This document shows positions 53,321 through 61,877 of a stretch of 64,000 nucleotides of DNA, piece after piece. The DNA lies in the NCBI GenBank assembly GCA_046080125.1, contig JBJTTJ010000233.1, positions 1 to 64,000 on the forward strand, read 5' to 3'. The notes beneath the pieces are model-generated. The model saw nothing but the letters and a program-made list of their open reading frames with translations, had not been told where the DNA came from and did not search any database. Both the position numbers and the translations under genes were made by a program. Every line of letters begins with the position of its first letter. The first letter of the stretch is position 1. Origin of the DNA: Cuspidothrix sp046080125. GTDB lineage: Bacteria; Cyanobacteriota; Cyanobacteriia; Cyanobacteriales; Nostocaceae.

Positions 53321-54457
53321 ATGAAAATTTTATTCTTAGATCAAAGTGGTAAACTTGGTGGGGCTGAGTTGTGTTTAGCGGATATTGCTAAACCCTATCG
53401 TGAAAACTCCCTGGTTGGTTTATTTGCAGATGGTGATTTTAGAAAATTACTGCAAGAAAATCAAATTCCGGTGGAGGTTTTGACAACTCAAGCAATTAAA
53501 GTAAGTAAAGAAAGTGGCTTATTTTCAGCATTAGGAAGTTTAGGACAAATTATACCTTTAATTATTCAGGTGGTTGTCCGGGCTAAAAAATATGATTTAA
53601 TCTATGCTAATACTCAAAAGGCTTTAGTTGTAGGGGCAATAGCGAGTTTTCTAGGTCGTCTTCCTTTGGTTTATCATTTACATGATATCCTTTCTTCAGC
53701 ACATTTTAGTAAAAGTAATCTCCTAGTAGCAGTTAGTTTAATCAATCGTTTTGCTAGTTTAGTAATTGCCAATTCTCAAGCTAGTCGAAGGGCATTTTTA
53801 GAAGCTGGAGGAAACTCTAATTTAGTTAAAGTTGTTTATAATGGCTTTGCTGTCGAAAATTATCAAGCTGATGAATTAGCAGTTAAACAAATCAGAGATA
53901 ATTTACAATTAGAAAACAAATTTGTGGTTGGACATTTTAGCCGTCTTTCTCCTTGGAAGGGACAGCATATTTTGATTGATGCCCTTTCTCAATGTCCAGA
54001 AAATATAGTAGTAATTTTAGTTGGTGATGCTTTATTTGGTGAAGAGGAATATGTGGGGAACTTACGCGAAAAAGTTGTTAATCTGGGATTGGAAAATAGA
54101 GTTAAGTTTTTAGGATTTAGATCCGATATTCCCCAATTAATGACTATGTGTGATTTAATTACCCATACTTCCACTGCACCCGAACCTTTTGGTAGGGTTA
54201 TTGTTGAAGCTATGCTGTGCGGTAAACCTGTAGTTGCAGCTAAGGCTGGTGCTGTGATAGAGTTAGTAGAAGATGGTATAAATGGTTTTTTGGTGACACC
54301 GGGAGAATGTCAAGAATTAGCAGATGTGATTAATCATTGTTGGCAAGAATCTGTAAAAACTGCAAATATTGCTAATAATGCTAGGATGACTGCTAGTCAA
54401 CGTTTTGATGTTAGGGTTATTAATCAGCAAATTCAAGAATTGCTAAACTCGATATAG
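53321..54457 (+). CDS. Glycosyltransferase family 4
   Basis: From ATG 53321 a 378-residue GT4 with 'MKILFLDQSGKLGGAELCLADI', 'DLIYANTQKALVVGAIAS', 'PLVYHLHDILSSAHFS', 'VVGHFSRLSPWKGQHILIDAL' and 'HTSTAPEPFGRVIVEAMLCGKPVVAAKAGA'. Both donor-site Glu are present. An in-frame TTG at 53309 overlaps the preceding gene. The gene is followed by a repeat-rich 119-base stretch (CCCCAACCCCTCCCC type). Confidence 0.9.
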   Translation: MKILFLDQSGKLGGAELCLADIAKPYRENSLVGLFADGDFRKLLQENQIPVEVLTTQAIKVSKESGLFSALGSLGQIIPLIIQVVVRAKKYDLIYANTQKALVVGAIASFLGRLPLVYHLHDILSSAHFSKSNLLVAVSLINRFASLVIANSQASRRAFLEAGGNSNLVKVVYNGFAVENYQADELAVKQIRDNLQLENKFVVGHFSRLSPWKGQHILIDALSQCPENIVVILVGDALFGEEEYVGNLREKVVNLGLENRVKFLGFRSDIPQLMTMCDLITHTSTAPEPFGRVIVEAMLCGKPVVAAKAGAVIELVEDGINGFLVTPGECQELADVINHCWQESVKTANIANNARMTASQRFDVRVINQQIQELLNSI

Positions 54458-54576
54458 CGGTTCTCTATTGAGTGAAATACAAAAACCCTACCCCCAACCC
54501 CTCCCCGCGGGGACTGATGATGTATCTTAACCCAAGTGCATACTGCTATAGTTTAGCTTCGTGATAGTTTAAAACG

Positions 54577-55236
54577 TCATGTAAACAATAATTGCGTGAT
54601 TTTTGTTAAGGTTTTCAGTCCTTGTAATGAACCCCTAATAAGTCGAGTTCCTGATTGGGGTTGACGGATTAATTTCCAAGCTAGTTGTAAAGGTTTTAAT
54701 GAACCATCGGCATTAATAGCTGATGTAATATCAGGAATATCGTGATCAGTATCATCACTGACTACTCGTAATATGGCTATTCCTAGATTTGGGAACTGCT
54801 GAAAAAATTCTAGAACAGGATATCCTTCCATATCTACAACATCAGTATTATATTGTTGATGTAATTGTTGTTTTTCCGTGGCTGTGGAAATAAGGCGATC
54901 GCTTGTTAATCCTGTGACCAATGATACATCATTCTGCAATTGATTATGTATATCTGCGGTGAAAATATGATTACACTCTTGCAAATTTCCCTGATAAAGA
55001 CAATTTTGATATAAAACAATATCTCCAACTTGATATTTTTTACTCAAGCTACCACATAAACCCATCATTAAAACTCGCTGTTGAGAGACATGGGTTAATT
55101 GTTGTAAATATTGTCGCACGGGTTCAATTCCCATTGGTATTGCTAATACCTGGGGTGGGGAATTGACAACAGAACTTAGTCCGCGACATACTGCTTGATA
55201 TTCTGCTCCTTGGGGAACTAAGATCAAAGTTGACAT
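54577..55236 (-). CDS. Nucleoside phosphorylase-like (MTA/SAH nucleosidase family) protein
   Basis: A protein of 219 residues from ATG 55236 (an upstream ATG at 55281 would add 15 residues). 'STLILVPQGAEYQAVCRGLS', 'VLMMGLCGSLSKKYQVGDIVLYQNCL' and 'DVVDMEGYPVLEFFQQF' followed by 'LRVVSDDTD' match the purine nucleoside phosphorylase/MTA nucleosidase fold; the 'VDMEG' and 'SDD' pairs bind and cleave the nucleoside. In cyanobacteria this group is often annotated only as phosphorylase. No neighbour suggests a substrate; it faces away from the DUF4336 gene. Confidence 0.8.
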   Translation of the reverse strand: MSTLILVPQGAEYQAVCRGLSSVVNSPPQVLAIPMGIEPVRQYLQQLTHVSQQRVLMMGLCGSLSKKYQVGDIVLYQNCLYQGNLQECNHIFTADIHNQLQNDVSLVTGLTSDRLISTATEKQQLHQQYNTDVVDMEGYPVLEFFQQFPNLGIAILRVVSDDTDHDIPDITSAINADGSLKPLQLAWKLIRQPQSGTRLIRGSLQGLKTLTKITQLLFT

Positions 55237-55317
55237 GAGAATAGAATGGGTAGGAGGGAAATTCTTACCCTGTTCTAACATTATTTAACTTAAATCATTT
55301 CATCCCAGTGTCAATTT

Positions 55318-56574
55318 TTGCTAAACTCCAAAAGCATCAGGTATCGGGAGAGGTTGGCAAAAGTGGTTGAAAGTGCACAACTAGAACAAATTCATCCCCA
55401 GGATTTTTCATGGCGGTTTTGGCCTATTGTGCCAATTTACCCCTATGGTAAACGTCGCACTATTCGCAGAGAAGTTATTAAAGATACCATCTGGATCTTT
55501 GACCAACTACAGGGAATTTTTTATGTAGTTGTGCCAATTCGCATGACTGTAGTGAAGTTACAGAAGGGCGGTTTATTGGTTTATGCACCTGTCGCCCCGA
55601 CGAGAGAATGTATCCGCCTAGTCCAGGAACTGGTGGCAGAACACGGTGATATTAAGTATATTATCTTACCTACTATTTCAGGAATAGAACATAAAGTATT
55701 TGTAGGGCCTTTTGCCCGATGCTTTGACAAGTCCCAGGTATTTGTAGCGCCAGAACAATGGAGTTTCCCCTTAAATCTGCCTTTGAGTTGGTTGGGTTTG
55801 CCCGGTAAACGAACTCACATATTGCCTGAAAATAGCCAGGAAGCCCCCTTTGCCGATGATTTTGATTATGCAGTCCTGGGAGCGATCGCATTAGGTCTAG
55901 GCAAGTTTGCAGAGGTGGCTTTTTTCCATAGGCGATCGCACACTCTCCTACTTACAGATACCATAGTTTCCGTACCTGCCGAACCACCCGCCATAGTTCA
56001 GCTTGACCCATACCCCTTACTTTACCACGCCAAGGACAAAGCCGCCGATCTGGTTCTTGATACCCCGGAAAACCGCCGTAAAGGTTGGCAGAGGATCACA
56101 TTATTTGCTTTATATTTCAGTCCCAGTGTGTTAGAAGTACCTACATGGGGTGAAGTATGGCGTGATGCCAAAACAGCCCCAGAACGTTCTAGAAAAGCTT
56201 ATTTTGGCTTTTTCCCTTTTCAATGGCCAGAAAATTGGCAAAATTCCTTTGATATCTTACAAGGAAATGGGCGGATATTTGTTGCTCCCATTTTACAAAC
56301 TTTAATTTTAAATCGCGCTCCTCAAGAAACTATAAATTGGGCTGATCAAGTTGCTCGTTGGGATTTTCAATGGATTATTCCCTGTCATTTTACTGCCCCA
56401 ATTAAGGCACAACCCCAACAATTTCGCCAAGCATTTTCTTTTTTAGAAAAACAGCCATTTATTAATAGTAATACCTATCCTTTACCAGAGGATGATTTTA
56501 AGTTATTGAGAGATATTGACGGAGGTTTAAATAAGTTAGGTATTGTACCACCTGCAAAGGAAAAAATATCATAA
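55318..56574 (+). CDS. DUF4336 domain-containing protein
   Basis: A 418-residue protein, likely started at TTG 55318 since no suitable ATG exists. 'WRFWPIVPIYPYGKRRTIRREV' and 'IWIFDQLQGIFYVVVPIRMTVVKL' then 'GLLVYAPVAPTRECIRLVQEL' are the DUF4336 pattern, a family related to metallo-beta-lactamase-like folds, with unknown function and presence in cyanobacteria and plant plastids. A near copy of its last 23 codons lies 598 bases downstream (57098-57169), so the locus has been rearranged. The gene itself appears complete. Confidence 0.85.
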   Translation: MLNSKSIRYRERLAKVVESAQLEQIHPQDFSWRFWPIVPIYPYGKRRTIRREVIKDTIWIFDQLQGIFYVVVPIRMTVVKLQKGGLLVYAPVAPTRECIRLVQELVAEHGDIKYIILPTISGIEHKVFVGPFARCFDKSQVFVAPEQWSFPLNLPLSWLGLPGKRTHILPENSQEAPFADDFDYAVLGAIALGLGKFAEVAFFHRRSHTLLLTDTIVSVPAEPPAIVQLDPYPLLYHAKDKAADLVLDTPENRRKGWQRITLFALYFSPSVLEVPTWGEVWRDAKTAPERSRKAYFGFFPFQWPENWQNSFDILQGNGRIFVAPILQTLILNRAPQETINWADQVARWDFQWIIPCHFTAPIKAQPQQFRQAFSFLEKQPFINSNTYPLPEDDFKLLRDIDGGLNKLGIVPPAKEKIS

Positions 56575-56665
56575 ATATATCGTACTGCCAGATATCCGAC
56601 TTCTGGCACTAAACAACATTCTGATTTCTGACTCGGTGAATTCTTGTTTTGTACATGGAAACCTT

Positions 56666-56976
56666 ATGAACTCTGAAAAATCACAGGTTGGTTTATTTGG
56701 ACTACTTCATTCTAATCGAGATTTCTCTCAAAGAGAAAGTTGGGGTAAAAATCAATTTAATAATTCTTTTCCCATAGCATTAAGTTGTTATATGTACCAT
56801 AAAGGAATTAAATTATTTAAAGCTGGATAAAAATTTTAAAATTGAGCATCAAAAAATAGATGTTTCTGAAATATTCGGTATGCCACCTCTTTCTCCTAAT
56901 TTATTTTTCTCATTTGAAAGCGATTATGTTCCTTACAGAAAAATTGTAATTTTTCAGGTAAATAAACTACAAACTG
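56666..56976 (+). pseudogene. Frameshifted N-terminal fragment of a restriction-endonuclease-like gene
   Basis: The frame from ATG 56666 reads SQVGLFGLLHSNRDFSQRE, then WGKNQFNNSFPIALSCYM and HKGIKLFKAG before a TAA at 56828. If the frame is shifted by one base near 56805-56818, it continues KLDKNFKIEHQKIDVSEIFG, then LSPNLFFSFESDYVPYRKIVI up to about 56976. The joined text resembles the start of HindVP-type type II restriction endonucleases (SNRDF, WGKNQFN and CYM patterns). The rest of the gene and any methyltransferase are missing; a repeat (about 56985-57062) follows directly. Clearly non-functional. Family name is from memory of the motif. Confidence 0.6.
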
Positions 56977-56999
56977 ACCTCTCTGGTAAACCTCTCTCC

Positions 57000-57062
57000 T
57001 GCAAGGAGAGAGGCTTTGATTTACCCCCCTTCCCTTGTAGGGAAGGGGCTGGGGGTTAGGTC
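57000..57062. repeat. Palindromic C/G-rich repeat
   Basis: CCTCTCTCC-TGCA-GGAGAGAGG style arms (from about 56991) followed by CCCCCTTCCC...GGGAAGGGGCTGGGGGTTAGG. A related copy lies at 57201-57246 and a partial one at 54485-54514. These repeats are frequent in Nostocales and mark the right side of the gene fragment above. Confidence 0.65.
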
Positions 57063-57097
57063 TAATCATTGTGGTTCAAACACATGAAAACTGCTGT

Positions 57098-57169
57098 AAG
57101 TTATTGAGAGATATTGACGCAGGTTTAAATAAGTTGGGTATTGTACCACCAGCAAAAGCAAAGGTTTAA
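57098..57169 (+). pseudogene. Duplicated 3' end of the DUF4336 gene
   Basis: The stretch encodes KLLRDIDAGLNKLGIVPPAK, then AKV and stop; the intact gene ends KLLRDIDGGLNKLGIVPPAK, then EKIS and stop. DNA identity over the 72 bases is high with only a few changes. There is no start and no upstream part. The two copies are 598 bases apart and enclose the restriction-endonuclease-like fragment. Confidence 0.85.
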
Positions 57170-57200
57170 TATAGCGTTTCCTAATCACATCGAGTATATT

Positions 57201-57246
57201 ATAGCCCCCTCCTCGCTTGCGGGGAGGGGGTTGGGGGTGGGGTTCT
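57201..57246. repeat. Palindromic repeat CCCCCTCCTCGC...GGGGAGGGGG
   Basis: An inverted C-rich/G-rich stretch with arms CCCCCTCC and GGAGGGGG, ending TTGGGGGTGGGGTT. Same family as 57000-57062. No gene lies between 57170 and 57347. Confidence 0.65.
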
Positions 57247-57347
57247 TATACCTCACTGAATTGAAAAAGTCTATATACTTGAATTTAAGAATTGGTAATT
57301 AAAAAAACATCCTGTTAATCCTTTAATCCTGGACATCCTAATTCAAA

Positions 57348-58223
57348 TTACCTCTTACTATAAGAAACTAACTGGCGAAAAGAATGTAATTTATTCAAAA
57401 ACTTATCAAAATCAAAACTTAATGGGTCAACTTTTTTACCTGCCACATCTACAGCTTTATGTGTAGTAATTCTATCATCTGGAACTTGACTTTGAGCTAT
57501 TAACCAGGCTAAAGAATTATATTGAGCTTCTGTATATCCACTATGTGCTTCTAGATTATTTTTTCCCCAAGCATCAGCAGGAGTTTCTAAGGAGACATGA
57601 TAGGCAAAATTGTTCACAGATGGAGGTAAATTAGGATTAGTTTGAACAGTTTCCGCACCATTAGCGCCCTTAAATACGGAATTACCAGCGCCAAAAGCGC
57701 GTTTTTCTGGGGGTACGAGATAAATTACCTTTCCCTCTAAAGTAATGATGGCGTGATAACTAGCTTGGACATTTTCATCATCATGGGATGTTTGAAAAAA
57801 ATTTAGGGCGCTAGAAGTAGAATTACTGGTTTCATGAATGACAATAATAGGCTGATGATTACAGGGTACATTATTAATATCTGTCAAATAGCGATCGCCA
57901 TAATTACTCGGATCAACCTTAGCCTGTGTTAAATTAGGTCTATATTGGCTAAATGCCTTAGTTGTCACATATAGAATATAAGATTGATTTATTTTATTGG
58001 GAGATGATATGAAATTATAATTTTTGTTATTTCGTGCTTCTGTCTTTACTCCTGATTTTAATTGACTGGGTAGATATTGATTCCAGCTTTTTATTTCTGC
58101 CGTTGCTGATTTTATATGATGATTTACGATCTGTTTACTAGCCCCAATTAGTATAGTTACAATCAGGGTAGTTAACATCAAAAAAATGAGAATTATTCTA
58201 GTTACCCAGGTTTTAAATTTCAT
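57348..58223 (-). CDS. N-acetylmuramoyl-L-alanine amidase (Amidase_2 type)
   Basis: A 291-residue protein from ATG 58223 (58229 is an alternative). An N-terminal membrane segment (RIILIFLMLTTLIVTILIGAS) leads to the periplasm. The Amidase_2 zinc site is visible: 'PIIVIHETSNS' (first His), 'FAYHVSLE' and 'ITTHKAVDVAGKKVDPLSFD' (last His with Asp/Lys). It should cut the bond between muramic acid and the peptide stem. In filamentous cyanobacteria such amidases shape septal junctions, but this one's partner is unknown. All ligands appear present. Confidence 0.88.
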   Translation of the reverse strand: MKFKTWVTRIILIFLMLTTLIVTILIGASKQIVNHHIKSATAEIKSWNQYLPSQLKSGVKTEARNNKNYNFISSPNKINQSYILYVTTKAFSQYRPNLTQAKVDPSNYGDRYLTDINNVPCNHQPIIVIHETSNSTSSALNFFQTSHDDENVQASYHAIITLEGKVIYLVPPEKRAFGAGNSVFKGANGAETVQTNPNLPPSVNNFAYHVSLETPADAWGKNNLEAHSGYTEAQYNSLAWLIAQSQVPDDRITTHKAVDVAGKKVDPLSFDFDKFLNKLHSFRQLVSYSKR

Positions 58224-58257
58224 AATCAATGCCCATATTCAGTTATAGCCCCTTTAT

Positions 58258-58331
58258 TATAGAACCTAATAGACATCTTTTAGAAATTAAATATGCGTAG
58301 CCACCAAACCCTGATAGGGACAATTTATGGT
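58258..58331. repeat. Copy of the dispersed TAGGGACAAT element
   Basis: AATAGACATCTTTTAGAAATTAAATATGCGTAGCCACCAAACCCTG and then ATAGGGACAATTTATGG can be aligned with 63365-63480 and, in reverse, with 21707-21787. Shared words are AATAGACA, AAATATGCGTAGCCACCAAA and TAGGGACAAT (with small changes). This copy lacks the right arm of the palindrome. Confidence 0.65.
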
Positions 58332-58344
58332 TTCTACATCTTTT

Positions 58345-59691
58345 TCAAGATTGTTTTATATCTGGTGTTTCCAAATCACCCCAGCGCAACTTTACCTGAT
58401 TTTCGCCAATAGAGACAACAATCGGGGGAAGGGGAACAGCATTTGGGTTTTGAACTTGAGATTGGATGGGGAAAGGTAATTGTGAAACAATATTAAGTAA
58501 TTCTAAGGGGAAAAAAGAATCTAGTGGTGGGAAGAAAGATGGTATTTCTAACCCTGGAGATGGAGATGGAGATGGAGTAGGGGTGGTTGGTTGGGGGTTT
58601 TTGGGATTATTTCCCGATGTAGTGGCGAGAATGGAGCGAATCTGGCTTTCGGTTAAGTTAGGATTAGCACTAAGCATGAGAACGATTGCCCCAGCAACAT
58701 GGGGAGTGGCCATAGAAGTTCCTGTATAATTCGCATATTGATTATTGGGAACTGTGGAATAAACATCAACTCCTGGCGCTGTCACATAGGTAATTTCTTT
58801 ACTGCCAGAACGGTTAGAAAAGTTAGCAAAACTATTATTTTTATCTACAGCACCTACCGCAATCCCAGAATTATAAGCATAGCGAGCGGGATAGGATGGC
58901 AAGGAGTCACCTTCATTTCCTGCTGCCATCACCACAATTACTCCTTTCTTGCTGGCATAGTCAATAGCTGATTTGATAGTATCACTACTAGAACTTCCGC
59001 CTAGACTCATATTAATAATTTTTGCCCCATTATCTACTGCATAATAAATGCCTTTAGCAATACTGGCATAAGACCCCGAACCCTGTGCATCTAAAACTTT
59101 CACAGCCATAATTTTGGCATCATAAGCAATACCAGTCACACCAATACCATTATTTTCTGCGGCTATAGTTCCAGAAATATGAGTTCCATGACCATTATTA
59201 TCTAAAACATTGTTATTACTATCATTAAAATTCCAACCTTGAACATCATCAATATAACCGTTACCATCATCATCTATGCCATTACCAGGAATTTCTTTAG
59301 TATTAGTCCAAATATTATTTTTTAAATCTTGATGATTGTAGTCTACACCAGTATCTAAAACAGCAACTATCATACCTTTACCTGTATAGCCATTATTCCA
59401 TGCTGTAGGAGCATTAATCAAATCTGCCCCCCAATTGTTGCCACCCAATTTTGGGGCATTTGTCAAGGGAGTAGTACCAGCAGCTTCACTAACAGCTAAT
59501 CCAGCATTGATTAAACCATAACCATCCTTGGAATTATAACTGCTAGTTGTAGCCTCAGATGGGTTGGCAATACTATGATTTCCCCAACTGATACTACTAT
59601 CAATGGGAGTTTGTAAAGGATTAGCTTGATTAATAGCTGTATAATTGCTTTGTGTTTGCAATAGTAATTTTTGTTCAATATTAGATGACAT
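58345..59691 (-). CDS. S8 family subtilisin-like serine peptidase
   Basis: A 448-residue protein with the catalytic triad Asp113 in VAVLDTGVDYNH, His168 in NNGHGTHISG and Ser326 in GTSMATPHVAGA, and the oxyanion Asn in AAGNEGD. A calcium-type segment 'NGIDDDGNGYIDDVQGWNF' lies between Asp and His. After the catalytic domain comes a Pro/Ser/Thr linker and a 65-residue tail of unknown role. No cleavable signal peptide is evident at the N-terminus (MSSNIEQKLLLQTQSNY). Related cyanobacterial calcium-dependent proteases act in the cytoplasm or periplasm; the substrate is unknown. Confidence 0.9.
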   Translation of the reverse strand: MSSNIEQKLLLQTQSNYTAINQANPLQTPIDSSISWGNHSIANPSEATTSSYNSKDGYGLINAGLAVSEAAGTTPLTNAPKLGGNNWGADLINAPTAWNNGYTGKGMIVAVLDTGVDYNHQDLKNNIWTNTKEIPGNGIDDDGNGYIDDVQGWNFNDSNNNVLDNNGHGTHISGTIAAENNGIGVTGIAYDAKIMAVKVLDAQGSGSYASIAKGIYYAVDNGAKIINMSLGGSSSSDTIKSAIDYASKKGVIVVMAAGNEGDSLPSYPARYAYNSGIAVGAVDKNNSFANFSNRSGSKEITYVTAPGVDVYSTVPNNQYANYTGTSMATPHVAGAIVLMLSANPNLTESQIRSILATTSGNNPKNPQPTTPTPSPSPSPGLEIPSFFPPLDSFFPLELLNIVSQLPFPIQSQVQNPNAVPLPPIVVSIGENQVKLRWGDLETPDIKQS

Positions 59692-60155
59692 CGGTAGTTA
59701 ATTCCTCATGAATGATAGCAATATTTTTTAACCAACACAATTGTCAAATTGTCTTGGTTAATTATTACTATAAATTAGGCGCGAGAAAAGATATTTTGAT
59801 TACCAATGAAAAAATATTTCATTTATCATGAAATGCTCAAATAATCATGGTTTGATCAGAGAATGTTTTAAAATTAGTATACCGTGATTTACATTTTTAC
59901 CTCCGACTTTGAAAGTACCCTGCTTAATCCCCAGGGCGTTTTCATTCTCCAAAATTGCGGTGGTCAGTGATAAATTATTCAGATCCCCGACTGCTGAATA
60001 TTGACCGATAGTTTATAAACACGATTAAACAAGAAGTCGGAGATATTGGTTACTATAGCCACTATAAAGTCAATGATTCCAGATGTAGTCAGAATTTCAG
60101 TAAATTTTAATTTTTTGTGAGAAATTGATCATATTCATGTTATTATGAATATCCC
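59692..60155. other. 464-base gap between divergent genes, with an inverted repeat
   Basis: No gene is seen. The stretch contains the element at 59981-60046 (AGATCCCCGACT ... AGAAGTCGGAGAT, imperfect arms), the third copy of the family at 42210 and 45919. Promoters for the subtilase and hupW must lie here. A GTA-N10-TAC near 59878 is not a proper NtcA site. Confidence 0.55.
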
Positions 60156-60629
60156 ATGCTAACTATCATTGGTTGTGGAAATCTCAATCGTAATGACGAT
60201 GCTGTAGGGGTAATTATTGCCCAACGTTTACAGCAATATCTCGCCCAAAATCCTCACCCCAACATCCGCGTTTTCGATAGTGGAACGGCGGGAATGGAGG
60301 TAATGTTTCAAGCGAGAGGAAGTAAAAAATTAATTATTCTGGATGCTAGTTGCACAGGTTCAGATGCAGGTGCTATATTTAAAGTCCCAGGGAATGAATT
60401 AGAAGCGCTGCCCGAACCTAGTTACAACTTACATGATTTCCGTTGGGATCATGCCTTGGCGGCAGGGAAAAAAATCTTTGGTGATGATTTTCCTCAAGAT
60501 GTGACTGTCTATTTGATTGAAGCTGCAAATCTGGATTTGGGTCTAGAATTAAGTCCTATTGTTCAACATTCTGCCGATTTAGTTTTTGCGGAACTAATGA
60601 CAATTATCCAACAGAATGTGATGACTTAA
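60156..60629 (+). CDS. hupW: Uptake-hydrogenase maturation protease
   Basis: A 157-residue HybD-type protease: LTIIGCGNLNRNDDAVGV, 'RVFDSGTAGMEVMFQA', 'KLIILDASCTGSDAGAIF' and 'YNLHDFRWDHALA'. Asp15, Asp63 and His93 are likely nickel ligands. It cleaves the C-terminal tail of the large hydrogenase subunit after metal insertion. 'GNLNRNDDAVG' and 'EALPEPSYNLHDFRWDHALAAGKKI' are typical of HupW, which processes HupL in nitrogen-fixing strains, rather than HoxW. The hydrogenase structural genes are not in the window. Confidence 0.9.
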   Translation: MLTIIGCGNLNRNDDAVGVIIAQRLQQYLAQNPHPNIRVFDSGTAGMEVMFQARGSKKLIILDASCTGSDAGAIFKVPGNELEALPEPSYNLHDFRWDHALAAGKKIFGDDFPQDVTVYLIEAANLDLGLELSPIVQHSADLVFAELMTIIQQNVMT

Positions 60630-60655
60630 TCAAGAATCTCAAATCCTAATTTCCA

Positions 60656-61030
60656 TTATGCCCAATCACGGTAAACTGGCAACTCATCTACTCTCATTTC
60701 AAAAGGTACAGTTTGATGATCGGGAGGACAAACTCGAATTTTAGCACTGCTGACAATGCCGTGAAGAACATTCGCCATAGGGACAATTTGTTGCAAAATT
60801 TGCCAGTTAGTAACTTGGTCGGGACATTCAATTACTAAAGTCAAAATACTAGACTGAGTTGTTGCATACCAACGACAATGAGAGAGGAGATTATGAATAA
60901 TGCGATCGCATCCTTCATAGAAATACTTGCTAATTGAATGTTCCAACTGCTGTCTAAGCATAATATCTGCTGATGTTGGCTGCATAGGGTGCTTGTCATC
61001 AGCATTGAATCGAAATTCTGTTCTCGCCAT
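60656..61030 (-). CDS. Conserved cyanobacterial hypothetical protein
   Basis: A 124-residue protein of unknown function that I cannot assign to a named family. It begins MARTEFRFNADDKHPMQPTS, has 'LRQQLEHSISKYFYEGCDRIIHNLLSHCRWYATTQ' and a mixed strand region ending in 'RVDELPVYRDWA'. There are three to four cysteines without a CxxC. It has no signal peptide or membrane helix and ends 26 bases past the convergent hupW stop. Possible partner of hupW only by proximity. Confidence 0.65.
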   Translation of the reverse strand: MARTEFRFNADDKHPMQPTSADIMLRQQLEHSISKYFYEGCDRIIHNLLSHCRWYATTQSSILTLVIECPDQVTNWQILQQIVPMANVLHGIVSSAKIRVCPPDHQTVPFEMRVDELPVYRDWA

Positions 61031-61258
61031 TTCCCGTGATTATCCTATTTATTTACCAATTGCCATTGCAGAGAATATGTCCTTATTGGTTTCTAGAAAA
61101 GGCTTGGGTTTGATCATCATGAAAAGTGCCAATTCCACTACAATCTATTCGCCAATAATTGCTAAATAAATACACCCTCTGTCCAATAAATCCGGCTAAT
61201 TACATGGCCGTTTGATAATTCAAATAATCGGACATAAAAAACCTTCGTTACAGCACAA

Positions 61259-61447
61259 TTAATGTACAAATAACCAGTGTTTTTCTCCAAAGTTGCCCGC
61301 TTTAATGAGATGTGTATTCTGATATAACCCTGGTGAAATTCCCATCACGTCATGCACCACTGAGTAAATTTCTATTTCCTCAAAGTTGAACTGCTTAATT
61401 TGCCAATAGATATTTTCAGAAATAGACTGCTGTTGAAAACGCCTCAT
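61259..61447 (-). CDS. Small hypothetical protein or second half of a frameshifted gene
   Basis: A 62-residue frame beginning MRRFQQQSISENIYWQIKQF with 'FEEIEIYSVVHDVMGISPGLYQNTHLI' and ending FGEKHWLFVH. It overlaps the end of the frame at 61416-61652 by 32 bases in a different phase. The two could be coupled genes or one broken gene; joined, they would give about 130 residues. No family recognised. Confidence 0.4.
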   Translation of the reverse strand: MRRFQQQSISENIYWQIKQFNFEEIEIYSVVHDVMGISPGLYQNTHLIKAGNFGEKHWLFVH

Positions 61448-61652
61448 AGAACGCCATAGGTAACCTTAAGCGTTTGACTCGTTTTCCTTGCACTTGGGCT
61501 GATATCACACAACTAGTAATAAACTCCTTATTCTCAAATCCCAAATCTGCATTGAGACTAAGTTTATCAAAATCAAAGGCTAGTTGTGTGTTGTTTTCGT
61601 GAAGATATGCAAAAGCAGCGATCGCATCTAAATGCTGTCCGCTATCAAACAA
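61416..61652 (-). CDS. Small hypothetical protein or first half of a frameshifted gene
   Basis: A 78-residue frame with TTG start at 61652 behind CAGGAG, a good binding site nine bases upstream; a TAG lies in frame a little farther upstream. Text such as DSGQHLDAIAAFAYLHENN and 'SCVISAQVQGKRVKRLRLP' is not from a family I know. The last residues (EAFSTAVYF) are read from bases that encode RRFQQQSIS in the next frame. A single-base change would fuse both. Confidence 0.45.
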   Translation of the reverse strand: MFDSGQHLDAIAAFAYLHENNTQLAFDFDKLSLNADLGFENKEFITSCVISAQVQGKRVKRLRLPMAFYEAFSTAVYF

Positions 61653-61805
61653 GATCTCAAACTCCTGTCTTGATATTTCCAGCTAGACCTATGATAAACA
61701 CAACTAACTAAAAAGATGAATCCGTTAATACATTTATTTGGTATAACATAATTCTTCAATCCATCAGCACCTAATTTCTAAATCAAGGTCATTTAAAATA
61801 AGTTC

Positions 61806-61832
61806 GTGGAACAGGCATCTTGCCTGTTCCAC
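61806..61832 (-). terminator. Perfect 12-bp hairpin downstream of CBS-CP12
   Basis: GTGGAACAGGCA, loop TCT and TGCCTGTTCCAC form a perfect stem 46 bases past the stop of the minus-strand CBS-CP12 gene. On that strand it is followed by the AU-rich GAACTTATTTTAAATG. A terminator is likely, although it also resembles a dispersed repeat found elsewhere in Nostocales. Confidence 0.6.
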
Positions 61833-61877
61833 AACTGAGAATTATACAATATTGGTTTATACCACCTGGTTAGCTGA

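Noticed and set aside
58466..58971. Plus-strand frames within the subtilase gene
   Set aside because: Antisense shadows of the Pro/Ser-rich linker and catalytic domain.
59870..59895. NtcA-like site upstream of hupW
   Set aside because: The GTA and TAC halves are ten bases apart instead of eight.
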